The notes under the pieces: generated by a model
Told to the model about the DNA's origin: nothing
Databases searched by the model: none
What the model saw: only the letters and a program-made list of their open reading frames with translations
Source: Neonectria sp. B-13
Lineage: Eukaryota; Ascomycota; Sordariomycetes; Hypocreales; Nectriaceae
Length of the DNA: 64,000 bases
Reading direction: 5' to 3'
Assembly: GCA_002682825.1 (NCBI GenBank)
Contig: NOKP01000004.1
Location: 1,113,607 to 1,177,606, forward strand
Position numbers and translations under genes: made by a program
Shown here: in pieces, positions 1 through 14,211 of the stretch
How the letters are laid out: every line of letters starts with the position of its first letter
Position numbering within the stretch: position 1 is the stretch's first letter

Positions 1-1152
1 ATGGTACTCGAACCGCAACGCCGCCTCGACGTCGAGCGCCACGATGCTGCTCAGCGCCAGCGGATCGCCATTCCGGGAGCTGGACGAGTCGAGGATGACG
101 GCCTCGCCGGCTGCGAGACCCAGCGCCTCCACGACCTCGGGCACCCCGGCCCCGTGCGGCAGCGGTATCGTGCGGTGCGTGTACACGCAGTCCCTTCCGA
201 CGTCCCTCAGCGGCCCCGTTGTCCACGCCTCCCGCCTCCGCTCGAGGTGGTTCGGCGGCGACAGCGTCTGGATCTGCACCAGCGGGCCGCTCCGGATCGT
301 GCTCCGGCCGCGGCTCTCGTTCCACCGCAACGCGGCGCAGAACCAGTTCTTCAGCACGGCGTGCGCCGCCGGCTCGGTGCAGACCGACTCCGGGTGGTAC
401 TGCAGGCCCCAGAACGGCTTCGTGACGTGCCGCACGCCCATCAGGATGCGCTCGCCGCGGCCGTCGTCGCGCGTCTCCGTGGCCCACGCCAGGGGCTGCA
501 GCCAGGGCGCCTTGGCCGTGGGAGCCCAGCGCGCCCGCCGTCGCCACTCGTCGTAGGGCACGTCCGGGTCGTCGTCCTGTCCGATGTCGGCGCAGAGGCT
601 GTGGTACAGCGTGGCCTTGAAGTCGGGCACGCCGTGGAAGATGTCGCCGGGCACGTCGTCGCGGTGCTCGATCTCCCGCACCATGCCGTGCAGCCCGCGC
701 TGGAGCCGGCGGATCGCTCCGCCGTGCGCGGCCACGAGGCTCTGGAAGCCGAGGCAGATGCCCAGCACCGGGACCTGTAGCTGCGGGGGGAGATGCCACA
801 GCAGCCGGAAGGCGCCGACGTCGTCCGGGTTCAGCGGCGATCCGGGGCCGGGCCCGCACACCACGGCATCGAACTGCGCGAGGTTATCGACAAACTCGGC
901 CTGCGTCCACCGCGCCGGGCCGCTGTCGTCTCCGTGTCCGTGTCCGGCTCCGGTTCCGGCTCCCGGCTTGTGCAGTGTCGACAAGTCGATCCGAATAACA
1001 AACACCTCTGCGCCGAGAATCGTCCTCAGAAGCGACACGATGTTGTTGGTGAAGGAGTCGTAGGCGTCGATGAAGAGGATCCTCCTTGGCCGCGACGCCG
1101 ACGCCGATGCCGACGCCGCAGCCTCCAGTTCAACCTTGGATCCCGTCGTCAT
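1..1152 (-). CDS. pabaA: para-aminobenzoate (4-amino-4-deoxychorismate) synthase, 5' part, cut by window edge
   Basis: Seen: an open frame from ATG at 1152 to base 1, 384 codons without a stop, so the 3' part lies outside. The N-terminal part is a class I glutamine amidotransferase: FIDAYDSFTNNI near residue 28, the oxyanion motif GPGPGSP near 102, the nucleophile Cys133 in GICLGFQSL, and His253/Glu255 in QYHPES. Known: fungal ADC synthases fuse this glutaminase to a chorismate-binding domain and make the precursor of folate p-aminobenzoate. Inference: the fusion partner lies to the left; the last visible residues begin the linker or that domain. A low-complexity Gly/Ala/His insert sits near residues 62-74. 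Anthranilate synthase component (TRPC type) was considered, but its amidotransferase is fused to different domains and the GICLGFQSL/DAYDSFTNN context fits PABA synthase better. A perfect TGAGTCA site lies upstream. Confidence 0.85.
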   Translation of the reverse strand, partial: MTTGSKVELEAAASASASASRPRRILFIDAYDSFTNNIVSLLRTILGAEVFVIRIDLSTLHKPGAGTGAGHGHGDDSGPARWTQAEFVDNLAQFDAVVCGPGPGSPLNPDDVGAFRLLWHLPPQLQVPVLGICLGFQSLVAAHGGAIRRLQRGLHGMVREIEHRDDVPGDIFHGVPDFKATLYHSLCADIGQDDDPDVPYDEWRRRARWAPTAKAPWLQPLAWATETRDDGRGERILMGVRHVTKPFWGLQYHPESVCTEPAAHAVLKNWFCAALRWNESRGRSTIRSGPLVQIQTLSPPNHLERRREAWTTGPLRDVGRDCVYTHRTIPLPHGAGVPEVVEALGLAAGEAVILDSSSSRNGDPLALSSIVALDVEAALRFEYH

Positions 1153-1888
1153 CTCTTCGCTCAGCCCTTTTTCCCCCTTGGGTAAATCGTCACCAAGACA
1201 GGATGCGAGATCGAGAGGCGCCGAGCCGATGTGAGGATGAAGAACAGAGGAGCGGAGGAAAACCTGATACGGCCTGCTCCGGCTCCCATATCTATTTTTG
1301 CCGCGAAAAGCCGCTCCCGCTGCCGCTTTTTCACTGACTCGGATGGCGAGCGGAGAGCTTCCGTTCCAAGGGCAAAGTACCAAGTTAACAGATGGCCGAC
1401 TAGCGCAGGTGCAAACCCGTTAGAACTTAAAAGTCATGCCCAGTAAACGCCCTGTGAGTCAGTCAAGTGACTTCAGCAGCATGCAAAAATATGCGCCAGG
1501 CTGGGCTTTTGTTCTCTGAGTGGTCGCGCATCGCGCATGAGATCCAGTGCACCGTTTACTAGCGGAACACTCCTCCGAAAAGCCTATGTCAAAGTCTATT
1601 CGCAGTGCGTGCGCAGCCTGTTGGGTTCTTTAGTTGTACTCTCTACATACTCTTCACTATGAATGTGACGGCCTGGAAAGCCTTCTCAAGCGGCAAACCC
1701 GAGGTTATCTGCCTTCATTTCGTACATCTATATCTGCGGTTTGTTGTGTGTAAATATTCATCGTCTGCATCTTCATCTGATCACATATCTACTCGGGGAC
1801 TTGGTATGTGTGCCTGCTCTCCTCCCGCTCGCTTGCCGCATCCCCGACAGTCTATTCGCCATCGCAACTCTTCATACCGTGATTCTCC
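1153..1888. other. intergenic: PABA synthase promoter and TRS120 3' region
   Basis: No supported gene. It should hold the PABA synthase promoter on the right-to-left strand and the TRS120 3' UTR. The candidate TGAGTCA site is the only motif I can point to. Confidence 0.6.
1455..1461. promoter_or_regulatory. candidate Gcn4/CPC1-type site TGAGTCA
   Basis: Seen: the exact heptamer TGAGTCA about 300 bp upstream of the PABA synthase ATG, with a partial site TGACTC at 1335-1340. Known: Gcn4/CPC1/CpcA binds TGASTCA and controls amino-acid and chorismate-derived pathways. Binding here is inference. Confidence 0.4.
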
Positions 1889-4800
1889 TCAGTCGCGGTC
1901 CCTCACCGTAAGTTTGCACGGCTGTCTGGCGTGCCACATGCGCCTTTGCTTGACTCCCAGAGCCGCATCCATCATCGACTGCGTCTCCGACCGTGGCCGT
2001 CCCTGAGGCTTCGACGTCGCTGCAACCTCTTCCCATACCTGCACCTCCTCCACCGAAGCCATAATCTCAAACTCGCCGCGGCAGAGCGCCGTCATGCCTA
2101 GAGAGACCTCGACGCTATCATGCCCCTTGAGCTCCGACATGACCTGCTGCAGTGTGCCGTTCCATGCAAACTTGCGTGTAAACTCCAAGGCCACAATGGC
2201 CGGCCGGTGGCAGAGGGCTGGCATGATTCTGACCACTGGATAAATTGGCTTAGCGGTCCGGTTCGTCACGCGCACCTTGAGCGTCGAGAACTCGTCCACA
2301 TATGCCACATTCTTCTCCGAATCGCTGTCCTCCATGCCCTCCACCCAGACTTCGATGCCTACCTCGTCCACTTTGATCGCCTCAATCATGCGCGACGTCA
2401 GCCGGATGTTCCTCAAATCGATAGTCCCACTGTGTTTTGGCAACAACGTGGTCTTCCATGTGGCCTTGAGACATCCAAGAATCTTCTCTCGATACCAGAA
2501 GGCTTCCCGGTTGGCCCGTTCCATGTCTGGCGATATCTTGCTAGTGCTGACCACGAATTGGCGGTTCCGCGATGGGTTTAGCGTCGGGATCGTAGCATGC
2601 GGATCCTCCAAGTACACTCTCTTGACAGGCATAATAACCCGGCTTGTGTTTCCGGGAAGGATGTCTTCTTCGACTGCCACGCCGTCGTCGCTCTCCAGAC
2701 GAATCGCCATCTGACTTGGCCAAGCGTTGCGCAGGTCTATCGAGATGAGGCAGTAATCGTTCGGCTTCGCTGCGACAGTGCTTCCCAGGCGGTCCCAGAT
2801 GGTCTTAGGGATATCGCCATATACAGCCAACGCATCGATCCGAGCTAGCTCGACGCTGGCGTTGACTGTGACAGTCAAGTTTAGAGATACCTGGCGGGTG
2901 TAGAACTGCTCCGTGATTTCATCCTGGGGGCAGCCAAGATGGGTGTAGTCAACCTGGATCATCGCCGACCTCAAGCCGGGCTTGCCAAATATCTCGAATT
3001 CGAATGTCGCCTCTCCCCCTGGGGCGATCTTGCGACCCCGCTGGCTTCTCGGCAGTCGCAGTGCTTGCCTCTTCATTAAGATTAGTTCATACTCATATAG
3101 CTCCGCCGGTGTTGCGTCCCGGTTGTTGAGGGCAGCTTGAAGTGGTTCCTGTGTCGAGTCCTTGAACGAGAACAGCATAAAGTCTACAGGCGTGGTAGAA
3201 AGGTTTTGCAGGGTGACAGAGAAGACCTGCCTCTCGCCTTCCAAGATCATGATCGAAGTCTGCGCAAGTGTCGTAGACTTAACCACCACGAGCGGCTGTT
3301 CCTGTATCACCTTGAGGTTGAGCGTTTCTGCTTCGAGGGCGCGAGTAAAGGGCTTGGCCGCAGTGACGCTCTCTTCGAGGGCTGCAATCCCCTTGGCTTT
3401 GACTTTGGCATCCCTAGACGGTGTCCATGGAGCCGAAAATACGGGGAAGCGCCGCTCCCTACAACCTCGGACCTTGATCACCGCTCCTACGACTTTGATT
3501 TCTCCCGCCGCTTTGGGTCGTCCTCTCAGTCGTAAGACCTGGGTGCGATAAGGCCCGATGACCGTGACCTCGGGAATCGGTTCAAACTCCACGCCTTCAG
3601 TAGCCACCTGGATCTTCTCGATGTCGACTTCTATGTCATAGGGGTTCTGGAGGGTGATCTTAAACGTTGCCAGCTCGCCAGCAACAAGGTTCTGGTCGAC
3701 TGCCTCATCAGGCTTCTTGAGAAAGGGGTTGTAGATGAACGGGTCCACGTCTTGGGACGCCCGACTGGCGGTGGCGCCAGGCAGGACGCTTTTGGCATGT
3801 GGTATAGGCGTTCTGGTGTTCGGAGGAGGTTCGAGCGTGATGCTCCTCACGAGGAACTCGTCCCAGTATTCTGCGGATAGAGAGAGCCCCAACCGCTGTG
3901 CCAGGTTCGACGTTCTGGAGATGTTGGTAGCTAACCGCACCTGCTCATCTCGATGGATTGTTGGCGATGCGTCTTCTCGTCGTGGTCCCGGGGCCACTCC
4001 TGAGCCTGCGGTGCGGAGGAGGTCGCTTGAGAATTTGAGGACCCCATTGAAGTCTGGTAGGGCCTCAGAGAAATTGATACAGGCCCGAAGAATATTCAAC
4101 TTGACTTCAGGGAAACCAAAGAATCTCGCCGAGGACTGGCCAAGAATCCTAGCAATCACCGCCTCGTCCGAGTCATCGATATCGTTCGGCGCACTGGCCG
4201 TTGCTTTCCTCGTCATATCAAAGCCAACAATGCCATACGACCGGCAAAGGACACCAAGGAGTGCCTCGATGCCCTGCTCAATGTCCGCGTCGCCGAGATC
4301 CAAGGCCATAGCTCCGTTGCCAGTGCCACCTCCTACAGCCAGCGATATCAGACCCGCAGCCGGATGGATACCCATATCCGCGGCTCCTCGAGTACGAGCC
4401 TCCACCAGGCCGCCAATGAGTACGGAGACAAGCTCTCGTATAACCATTGCCTTCTTGCGGCGTAAGCCGAGCGGCCCCAAGACGGTGGCGATGCCGCTGA
4501 GTATTGACGCCCGGTCCACCGTAGTGAGGAGTTCCGAGGCGGTTGAAGGAAACGCCTTGAACAGGATCGTGACGATTTGCTGTCTAGTTGGAGAGACCAA
4601 ATATCGAGGAGAAGAGTTCAAAGCCTCGCTGGGAGGCGCTCCGTAAACCATTATTTTCAGCGAACGCGGGCCAAGCTTGCCTTCACTCAAGTGCAGAGCT
4701 GAGAAAATCTTGGCGAAACGGATATGAGTCTCGGCGAGAGGGAGAGGGGGGAGGTTCTCTGCCGATATCCTCGAGTACAGGGCCAGTATGCGGTCCATTA

Positions 4801-6224
4801 GATCTGGCAGAAGCGTTTGTAGGTTTTTGAGGTGCTTGGGTTGGTCAGTGATGGGCTCCAGGTCGGTTTTCGAGCTGATGCTTGACGGTCTGTCCTGGGG
4901 GCCGTAGCACACAGCTGGTATCTGGAATTCCAGCTTGGACCATCCCAGAAGAAGGAGGTTCATCAAGATGAGCTCCAATGCTTTACCGTGCCATACGTGG
5001 TCGTTGAGCGACCGCGCAACGGTGGCACCCTCAACGAGCTCCTTGAGGGCATCGCTCCATCGTCCGGCCTGCAGATACATAGACCCCACGACAATGTGCA
5101 CTCGGCCCTTCCCCTTCAACCTCCAGCGTTCATTCGCACCTCCGGGGCCGAACCCCTGCACCGAGACCCGATCACGGCTCATGTCGCGTGTTCCCTCCGA
5201 AATGTCCGGTCGGGAGCTGATCTGATCAGGCGTCGATTCGCCACTCTCCGGGCTCTGGACACCGGAGGCCATGGGTGGGTTCGAAAGGCCACTCTTCACT
5301 GGCGTCGAGGGTCGCCCTGGCGTCGAGCTGCTGGAGTGGAGTGGAGGTCGAGAGGAGGCCGGTGGCATGGACATCCGCGCGTTGTGCTTGTCCATGATGC
5401 CTCCCGCCGAGCTTGATCGGCCTTGGTGTAGCGAGAACCTCGAATTCCTTCCGGGGAGCCCATTGACGCCTCCCTCGCCACTCCAGGATGAGCCGTTTGT
5501 ATGCCTTCCACCCGAATAGTGTCCTGGGGATTCGATCGTAGTCATAGCCTCGAAGGACTTAGCCAAGGTTGTCATTTCGGCCAGGAGCAGAGAAGAGATA
5601 TCGCACATGACAGTCTTCATGGTCGTCCGTTTACAGTCTTCGGCCGGTGGGACGGCCACCAGCCCTTCAGGCATGGGTATATCAGTGTCCTCAGGGGCCA
5701 CATAGTCATACAGCAAGACCTGGTGCACCAGCGCCTTGGGGTAGTTGTCGCGCAGGTCCTCGAGCTCCTGGTAGAGGGCTCGAATGTTCTTCTCGACCGT
5801 GGTCGGGCCGGTGCCATTCGCCGAGTTTCGCTTGCTGAACGTCGGCTGGTTCAGCTCGGTGCCATCCGCTAACGCGATGACAGCGAGGGGTTCTCGGTAT
5901 AAGTCGAAAGGGGAGAGGGTGAGGTGGGATGGCGGAGGTACGTGGGTTACGAGATCGTAGATAATGGCGCCGTCCGGGTACGCCAGCGGCGAGAACATGT
6001 CTGCGCAATGTCATGGTCAGTGTTGGCCCTCATGGTTGCTGGCGGCGGCACCTCTTACTCCTGTTCGGCCGGCCATCAGGGCTGATGTCCCGTAGGTGGA
6101 CGACATGTTCCTGGTGTAGTCGCTCAACGAACGCAGCGAAGCGGTCTGCCTTTATCTGGCCCAGCGGCAGCAGAAGCGCTTTCACCCGTGCGGGAGCGAC
6201 GGGGAGCAGAGGATCCAAGCTCAT
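1889..6224 (-). CDS. TRS120: TRAPPII tethering-complex subunit Trs120 (HypA)
   Basis: Two exons: 6224-6059 and 6000-1889, with a 58-nt intron (donor GTAAG, acceptor CAG), giving about 1425 residues. The short first exon supplies MSLDPLLPVAPARVKALLLP and ends in GRPNR; the splice joins it in frame to NMFSPLAYPDG, which matches the N-terminus I remember for Aspergillus HypA/Trs120. Known: Trs120 is a TRAPPII-specific subunit needed for Ypt31/Rab11 activation at the late Golgi; hypA mutants of Aspergillus show wide, poorly polarised hyphae. The middle (about residues 200-350) is Ser/Pro/Gly-rich and probably disordered; the C-terminal half holds beta-rich stretches. Starting at the internal ATG at 5998 would lose the conserved first 56 residues, so I prefer the upstream ATG. 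No later frame breaks are seen. Confidence 0.9.
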
Positions 6225-7050
6225 CCTAGCATCTGGTGTTGCTCAACATGATCCGCGGCGTTGGTGTCGTGTGTACTCGAAGCTCGTTTAGGGAGATTCC
6301 CTGTTGGAGTCTGTCTCGTTATCGATCTGGAGACTTGCCACAATGAATCGAGATCGCGTGTTCTCCGGGCAATCGCTTGGTAGAGGGTTTGTCGTTGAGC
6401 TCGTTCGGTTCGGTGATGTCTGGCCTTTCAATGTTGGACTCCGTACACCTGTCGCATGCGGCTAGGAGCTCAAGTCTGAGGTACCCTAGCATTTAGGTGG
6501 ATGGTCCAGTGGCCGACGCCGTTGAATGGTGGAGTCGCTCGCGCCGGAACCAACTTTTTGCGAGCCGGAATCTCAAAGACGGTGAGGCCCGTGTAGGGGC
6601 GGGCTTATTAAGCTCCAGGGGTTTTTAGGGGCATCTGAATGGTCTGGGCATTGATCTCGAGTTCTTCGACCCCTTTCCTTGGGATTTGGTCTCAATAATG
6701 AAACCCAACAACAGTTACCTGCTTCTGGAGCATACAGTTTGTCGAATCGATCACTGATTCTCCGCCGAATGGTTGCTTAAACCTGAGCCCAATAGCTAGT
6801 TTCCAAAAATAACTGTTATTGTTGTTCCGCTGATCCATCAGACTATCATCAAACAAGCTTATTGGTAAGGTATCTCAGTTTACATAATAGACAAAACGCC
6901 AAATCAACCATGATGTCCAGCCAGTAATACTATATCCTTGAGCCGCAAGCCCTTCTCCTTTTGACCGGCAGCCGTATTTTGTTGCTTCTTAAGCCATCAC
7001 CATAAGTACAATCACGTTCAATTTGTATCATCCCGGTTGTGGTACACTCT
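6225..7050. other. intergenic: TRS120 promoter and SDR 3' region
   Basis: About 0.8 kb without a supported gene. The left part should be the TRS120 promoter; the right part, AT-richer near 6780-7000, is the likely 3' UTR of the next gene. Confidence 0.6.
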
Positions 7051-8292
7051 TCAGCCGGTTAAAGAGTTCGGTTCCCCGTCTTGGGCCAGGCCATCGCGAG
7101 CCTCAACCTGCAACTCGGTTTCAAAGATGTCTACCGACAAGCTGGCTTCCACAAAGTCCTCGAGCTCCTCTGTGACTGTCTTGAGCTTCTCCTTGACAGC
7201 ATCGGCTCCCTCGTGTCCCACGATATGACGGGCTGGAGGGTTCTCATGACCGCCAATCGCCGTCAACGCATGCACTGTCTCCATAACCAGCGTGTCTGCC
7301 GCACCGGGGGGCAATATTGGATATCGCTTGAGTATCTCTCCAGGAACGGCATCTGGCTCGAGGGCCGCGCTGCCAGGCGACAACGGCGTGGTAGAGTTAG
7401 ATTCAGGTGTTGCAGGGGGGGGAAGAGCGGTATCCGGGTGAGTGTTGAGAACGTTCGTCAGCATCTCACGAACGCTAGGCACTGATTCAAAGCTCTGTTC
7501 GTAGACCATCATTTGGGGGGCAAAGATGAGTTGGTTGGTGAGAGACTGAATCTCCTTGTTAGGCTGCACGATGGTGACCTTGATATTGAAGGGAGCGATT
7601 TCGTATGCGAGGGAGTCACAGAAACCCTCCAGTGCCCAAGTGGCCGCGGTGTACATGGACATGCCAGGGGTCCCGATATGGCCGCCAGTGCTGCTGAGAA
7701 CGATGATATGGCCGGTGTGCTGAGCGCGGAGGTGGGGCAGTGCGGCCTTGATGAAGTTGACCTGAGAGAAAAAGATGGTCTCGAACTGGTCGCGGACGAG
7801 ATTTTGAGTGAAAGTCGTGGTTGATAACTCTTCAACGGTCCCGATCACGGCTGTCAATATGCATTGCTAAGTCAGTGCTGCGTCCTTCGTATCATAAGAA
7901 GGATTTTCCGGGTGACGATGTGACGCTGGATATCCCTACGTACCCTCAGATTTGCAGCACAGCAAGATGTCGATGCGACCAAACATTTCAATTGCTTCGG
8001 CGACGGCAGCGCCGCAGCTACCCATTACGGTACCATCACAACGGATGCCACGGATGCGCTCCCTCCAACCCTCACGGTCTCTGCGATCGCTTTTGCACTC
8101 ATCGATGAGCGCTCGAAACTCGGCGCTGCGTTCAAAATGATCAATCTCATGAGCCGGCAGGCAGGCGACAACATAGTCCCCGTGGGCGAGCAGCTGGCGG
8201 ATAAGACGGGTGGCGAGGGGTGAAAGCGCTGCGGTGAGAAGCCAGGTCCGTGGGGAGTTGTGGGTGGCTGAGGATGTAGCACTGTCAGCCAT
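7051..8292 (-). CDS. SDR-fold protein with degenerate cofactor and catalytic motifs
   Basis: Two exons: 8292-7944 and 7850-7051, about 382 residues; intron donor GTACGT, acceptor CAG, with CTGAC upstream of the acceptor. Start MADSATSS is the first ATG of the open frame with a sensible leader. The Rossmann-type order is clear: WLLTAALSPLATRLI then GDYVVACLP, then GRIDILL, HIIVLSSTGGHIG and MYTAATWALEGFCDSLAYEI. Odd: the TGxxxGxG cofactor loop reads TAALSPLA (20-27), NNAG reads CCKS (112-115), and the YxxxK active site keeps Tyr183 but has Thr at 187. The Ser of LSST is kept. Known: Tyr and Lys are needed for classical SDR catalysis and Gly residues for NAD(P) binding. Inference: a non-catalytic or strongly diverged SDR. 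Residues 230-280 are Pro/Ser-rich. Function unknown. Confidence 0.8.
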
Positions 8293-11200
8293 TGTGAGGG
8301 CAGCACATGATTGGATTGGTTTATTGACAGTCTCCTCGGTCTGTGTTTTCACGCGTTTGCCAGACTTTGAAGCTGGGCGAGATGAGTGAAGATTGCGCGA
8401 TCTCGCGGTCTTGATATATTGGAGGGTGATGCGTGGTGGGTGGTGAGTGGTGGGCGGTGGATGATTAGGAAATAGTGACGGAGAATGCGACGCCTTGCGA
8501 GGTGAGGGTTGCAAGTTCGCGAGGAGTCGAAATGGAAATTACATCATCGGCGTCCAACCCTAAATTGACATCTGGGGCGGGCCTGGGAAGACGGTAATTG
8601 GGTCGGAACTTGGGAAGGTTGGGCAGGTGGCAGGTAGCAGGTGGCTGTCGGTAGGGCGGCGCGGCAGGCAGGTCCAGGACGAAAGCTGGTGGGGGAGGGA
8701 GGAGGGGGAAGGAGGGGTGACCTACGGAAGGAGGGGCCCGGAGTTGCATGAGCATGCCGCGGGGCATTGGCAGAGGCTTCGTGAGCGGCGCGACTCGCCC
8801 GGTCCGGCACAGGCATTTGCAATCAACCCGAATACCTTGTTATTAAACCGATTCCAAAATTCGTTCAATTGGCAAAGTGAAGCCCGACAGACCAAAACCT
8901 TGCTGTCCTGCAGGGTTCGATACCTAACGGCGAGGTACAGAGGACTGTATGTGATTTAGCTGATATACAGGGTCTAGCTGTAAGAGGTGAGTAGGTGGGT
9001 AGGCTAGGATGCTGTGCCGGCCAGCCCCAACTAGACCAAAATTCTCCGAATTATCTCACGGCCTGGACAGTTTAACTGGCCGTTTGGAAGACAGGGAAGG
9101 AGAGGTAAGGGTTGATGAGGGTGGAGCGGGATCGGTGTCAGTGGCGGACGAAGAGTTTGGTTCGACCAGTAACGGAGTTTGGTGGGTAAGTGAGATGCGT
9201 TGTAGCCGGGACGCCAGCTCCGGTGGGCGCTGAGTCTGAAAATAAGACAATATTTGGTCTGGAACTTGGTTGGCCAGTTGGTCGGCTCGAAGTCGTGAAA
9301 CGAGTTGGTGGCGGCGGATGGTGTGGTAGGTTGATGATGATGGAAGAGTCCGTCCAGAAGGCGAAGTCAAGTGTCCGGATGAGAATTGAAGGCAGGTGGT
9401 ATCCCGACGACAGAGAGGCGATGCACAAGTGAAAGCAAAGGGTTCAAAGAAGTGAAACATGAGACGACGGAGGAAAACTTGGGCGCTTGGGGGTCCTTAA
9501 ATCATTCAGTCGTGGGGGGATGTGCCTCCCTCTCGGGTAGCTGAGCTACCAGCCTTACCAACTATGCTAACAAATGGAGAAGTCTGGGCGGGACAGGGGA
9601 GAGAAGTGGTGTAGCAACAGCTCAATGGGAATGGACCCAGGATGGATACTGCGCGTTTCCAGATGGCTCTCGCACGCTCGGATGAGAGCGGAGGAGGCCG
9701 CAGAAGTTGACGATGATGGTTGGATGGTGGGATGGAGACTTGGAAGGCAGGGATGAAGCGAGAAAAGAGAGGAAACAAAGGAACAGGGGAATGAGACCCA
9801 ACCAGGCCACCCACAGACGGGACCGAGTTCCTCTTCCACCCTGGATGTCTTTGTGTGGCCACTCATCGTCGACTAGTTGGAAGGCCTCATCCTTGACATG
9901 CCACGCGGATGGAATCCATGGACTGCATAAGAAAGGAAAGGTTAGGCTCCTAGGTTGCTAGGGGTCCGGAGGCAAGCCTCAAATGGAAGCATAACGAGAC
10001 CCTGGCTTCACGGGGTCATTGACATGCAGCGGGGCCTGTGTTGTTGGTCGCGTCCATTTCTAAGCCGAGTTTGGGTCTTTGCTGGGAGATCAGCACGAGA
10101 AAAGGGACTAGATAACACACATTGGGCGCGGCATCTAGGTAACTTTTGGCTGGCTAGCTCTCGGAACAGAGAACGGCTCGACGGGAATGCTGGACGAGAA
10201 TCGGAGAAAGCAAAAACGGGGCAGAGGTTGAGAGGGGGAACGGTTGGTTCAAGTGCAACTCGGTGGGCCCAGTTGCAGCCGAGCAGGCCAGGGTCAGGTT
10301 TGCGGGAGGGAAACAGAGGGGAAACAGAGGCAACTGTTGGTTCAGATGATCAGGGTCGGTGCCATGTTTGGTCCATCCAGTGCTGCGGAAGTGGATTCGA
10401 GATGCTGGAAGTGAGATGGAAATGACGTTAGAAGAACACAATCGTGACGGGACGCGCAAATATAGCAGTGATAGACACGCGCCGCCGGCCCAGGGAGACG
10501 AAAAAAGGGAAGGTCCAGAGAGAGCCGCATGCTGTGGTTCTGTCAACATGTGCAGGGCTAGCTGTCAGGCGAGGAATTCAACCCGGGGACGAAACAAACA
10601 AGATTTGGCGGAGACTGAGAGTTGTGAGGGCATGTCCATCACCCATGTCTGCATCTCCGGGTGTGCATCTCTCGTGTGGTGTTGAGCGTGAGTACAGAAG
10701 AAACCCCGGCCCGTTATGCCATGTGACGTGACTGATGAAACGTCGTCGTCCATGCAGTTACATCACGATGATGACCTGGTTAGGTGCCGAAGTCGAATCA
10801 TGCCTCCGAGTCGGCGCTGGATGTGCGCTTTCGGCGTTCGTTCACAATGCGCGGTCCCCGTGCCGATATGCTAGGGTCCTTGAACCCAGGGGTTGTTGCG
10901 CGATCCTGCAGCCGAGCCGGCTGTGCGACGCTTAATCCGTTGCACTCGTACAGTAGACTAGGAGAAACCCAAGGCACCCGCCCGGTTTATCGGCGGGTGA
11001 GGACGGAGTGGAAACATCGGGCCGCAGCGGGTGGCGAGCCAAGTGTGAACCACAACCACCGCTGACACTCCGCAGTCCGTGCTACGAAGTCTCATCGCCA
11101 AAATTAGGCCCGCTAGCGAGTGCCCCGGCAGCCCGAGTTCCCGATTCTACGTATCCACACCCACTACTGCCGGCAGTGGGCCAACGACCTGGAAAAGCTG

Positions 11201-11891
11201 CAACAAGTAGGCTTTATTAGTGCCTTGATTTATGTGCTCCATGCCCTGAAGGCTTATCCAGCCTCCAGGGTCCGGACTAGCGCTGTTGTGAGCGCGGGGC
11301 TAGCGGAGGTTTCTCGTTGATTTGTCCTCGGTGAATATCCCAAATAAACTACATAATTAATGAGGCTAGCTAGTCTGGTGAACTCCAACATCAGATCCGT
11401 CTAATCTTCATTCCTAGTTGATGTGTGTTTCACCCGTGAACCTACTGGCGACTAGTAAACCACGAACCTTGGCCTCTCTGGCATTTCTAACCATTTGCCA
11501 CCAAACCTCTCTCCTTCTGCCCACTCACACCAACGTCAAAGCACCTTATCATCCGTCCATCCATTCATTTATCCAATCCCTCGAGTCCACAATCCTTGTT
11601 GCAATCAATCTCCGACACGCCGTCGAAGCATATGTAGAAACTGCGTTCATGAGTAATATCTTAATAACACCAGTTACCGACGCACCCCTTCCCCTTCCTA
11701 TCTAGATAGTTCGGCACTCGGGCTATAATTACCCCAACCGACACCTTGGCTACTCAACCACGAACACGCCAACTGGCACACCGACACATGCGCACACGCA
11801 CAACGATCGACAAAATCTCGTCTGACTTCGCTTGCTACACTTGGACAACGGCTGATCCACCACCCTTGTCACCCACAAACCTTCTCAATGC
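8293..11891. other. 3.6-kb spacer without a supported gene
   Basis: Only short open frames without splice support or recognisable domains. Minus-strand pyrimidine tracts near 8400-8700 fit the promoter and leader of the SDR gene. A tRNA-like fragment near 9520-9570 does not fold as a complete tRNA. The right end should be the 3' UTR of the transporter. An unspliced non-coding transcript cannot be excluded. Confidence 0.5.

Positions 11892-14211
<2,320 letters not shown>

Noticed and set aside
1..780. 259-codon plus-strand open frame
   Set aside because: It is the shadow of the GC-rich PABA synthase gene on the other strand, whose frame carries clear amidotransferase motifs.
3735..4646. 303-codon plus-strand frame
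   Set aside because: Antisense to TRS120; no recognisable domain, composition is that of a complementary strand.
8905..8925. T-arm-like GGTTCGATACC
   Set aside because: The stem pairs poorly and no D-arm or acceptor lies at the right distance.
9510..9575. tRNA-like fragment (GGTAGCTCAGC on the minus strand)
   Set aside because: It resembles a D-arm, but no matching anticodon arm, T-arm (GTTCRANNC) or acceptor stem can be built around it.
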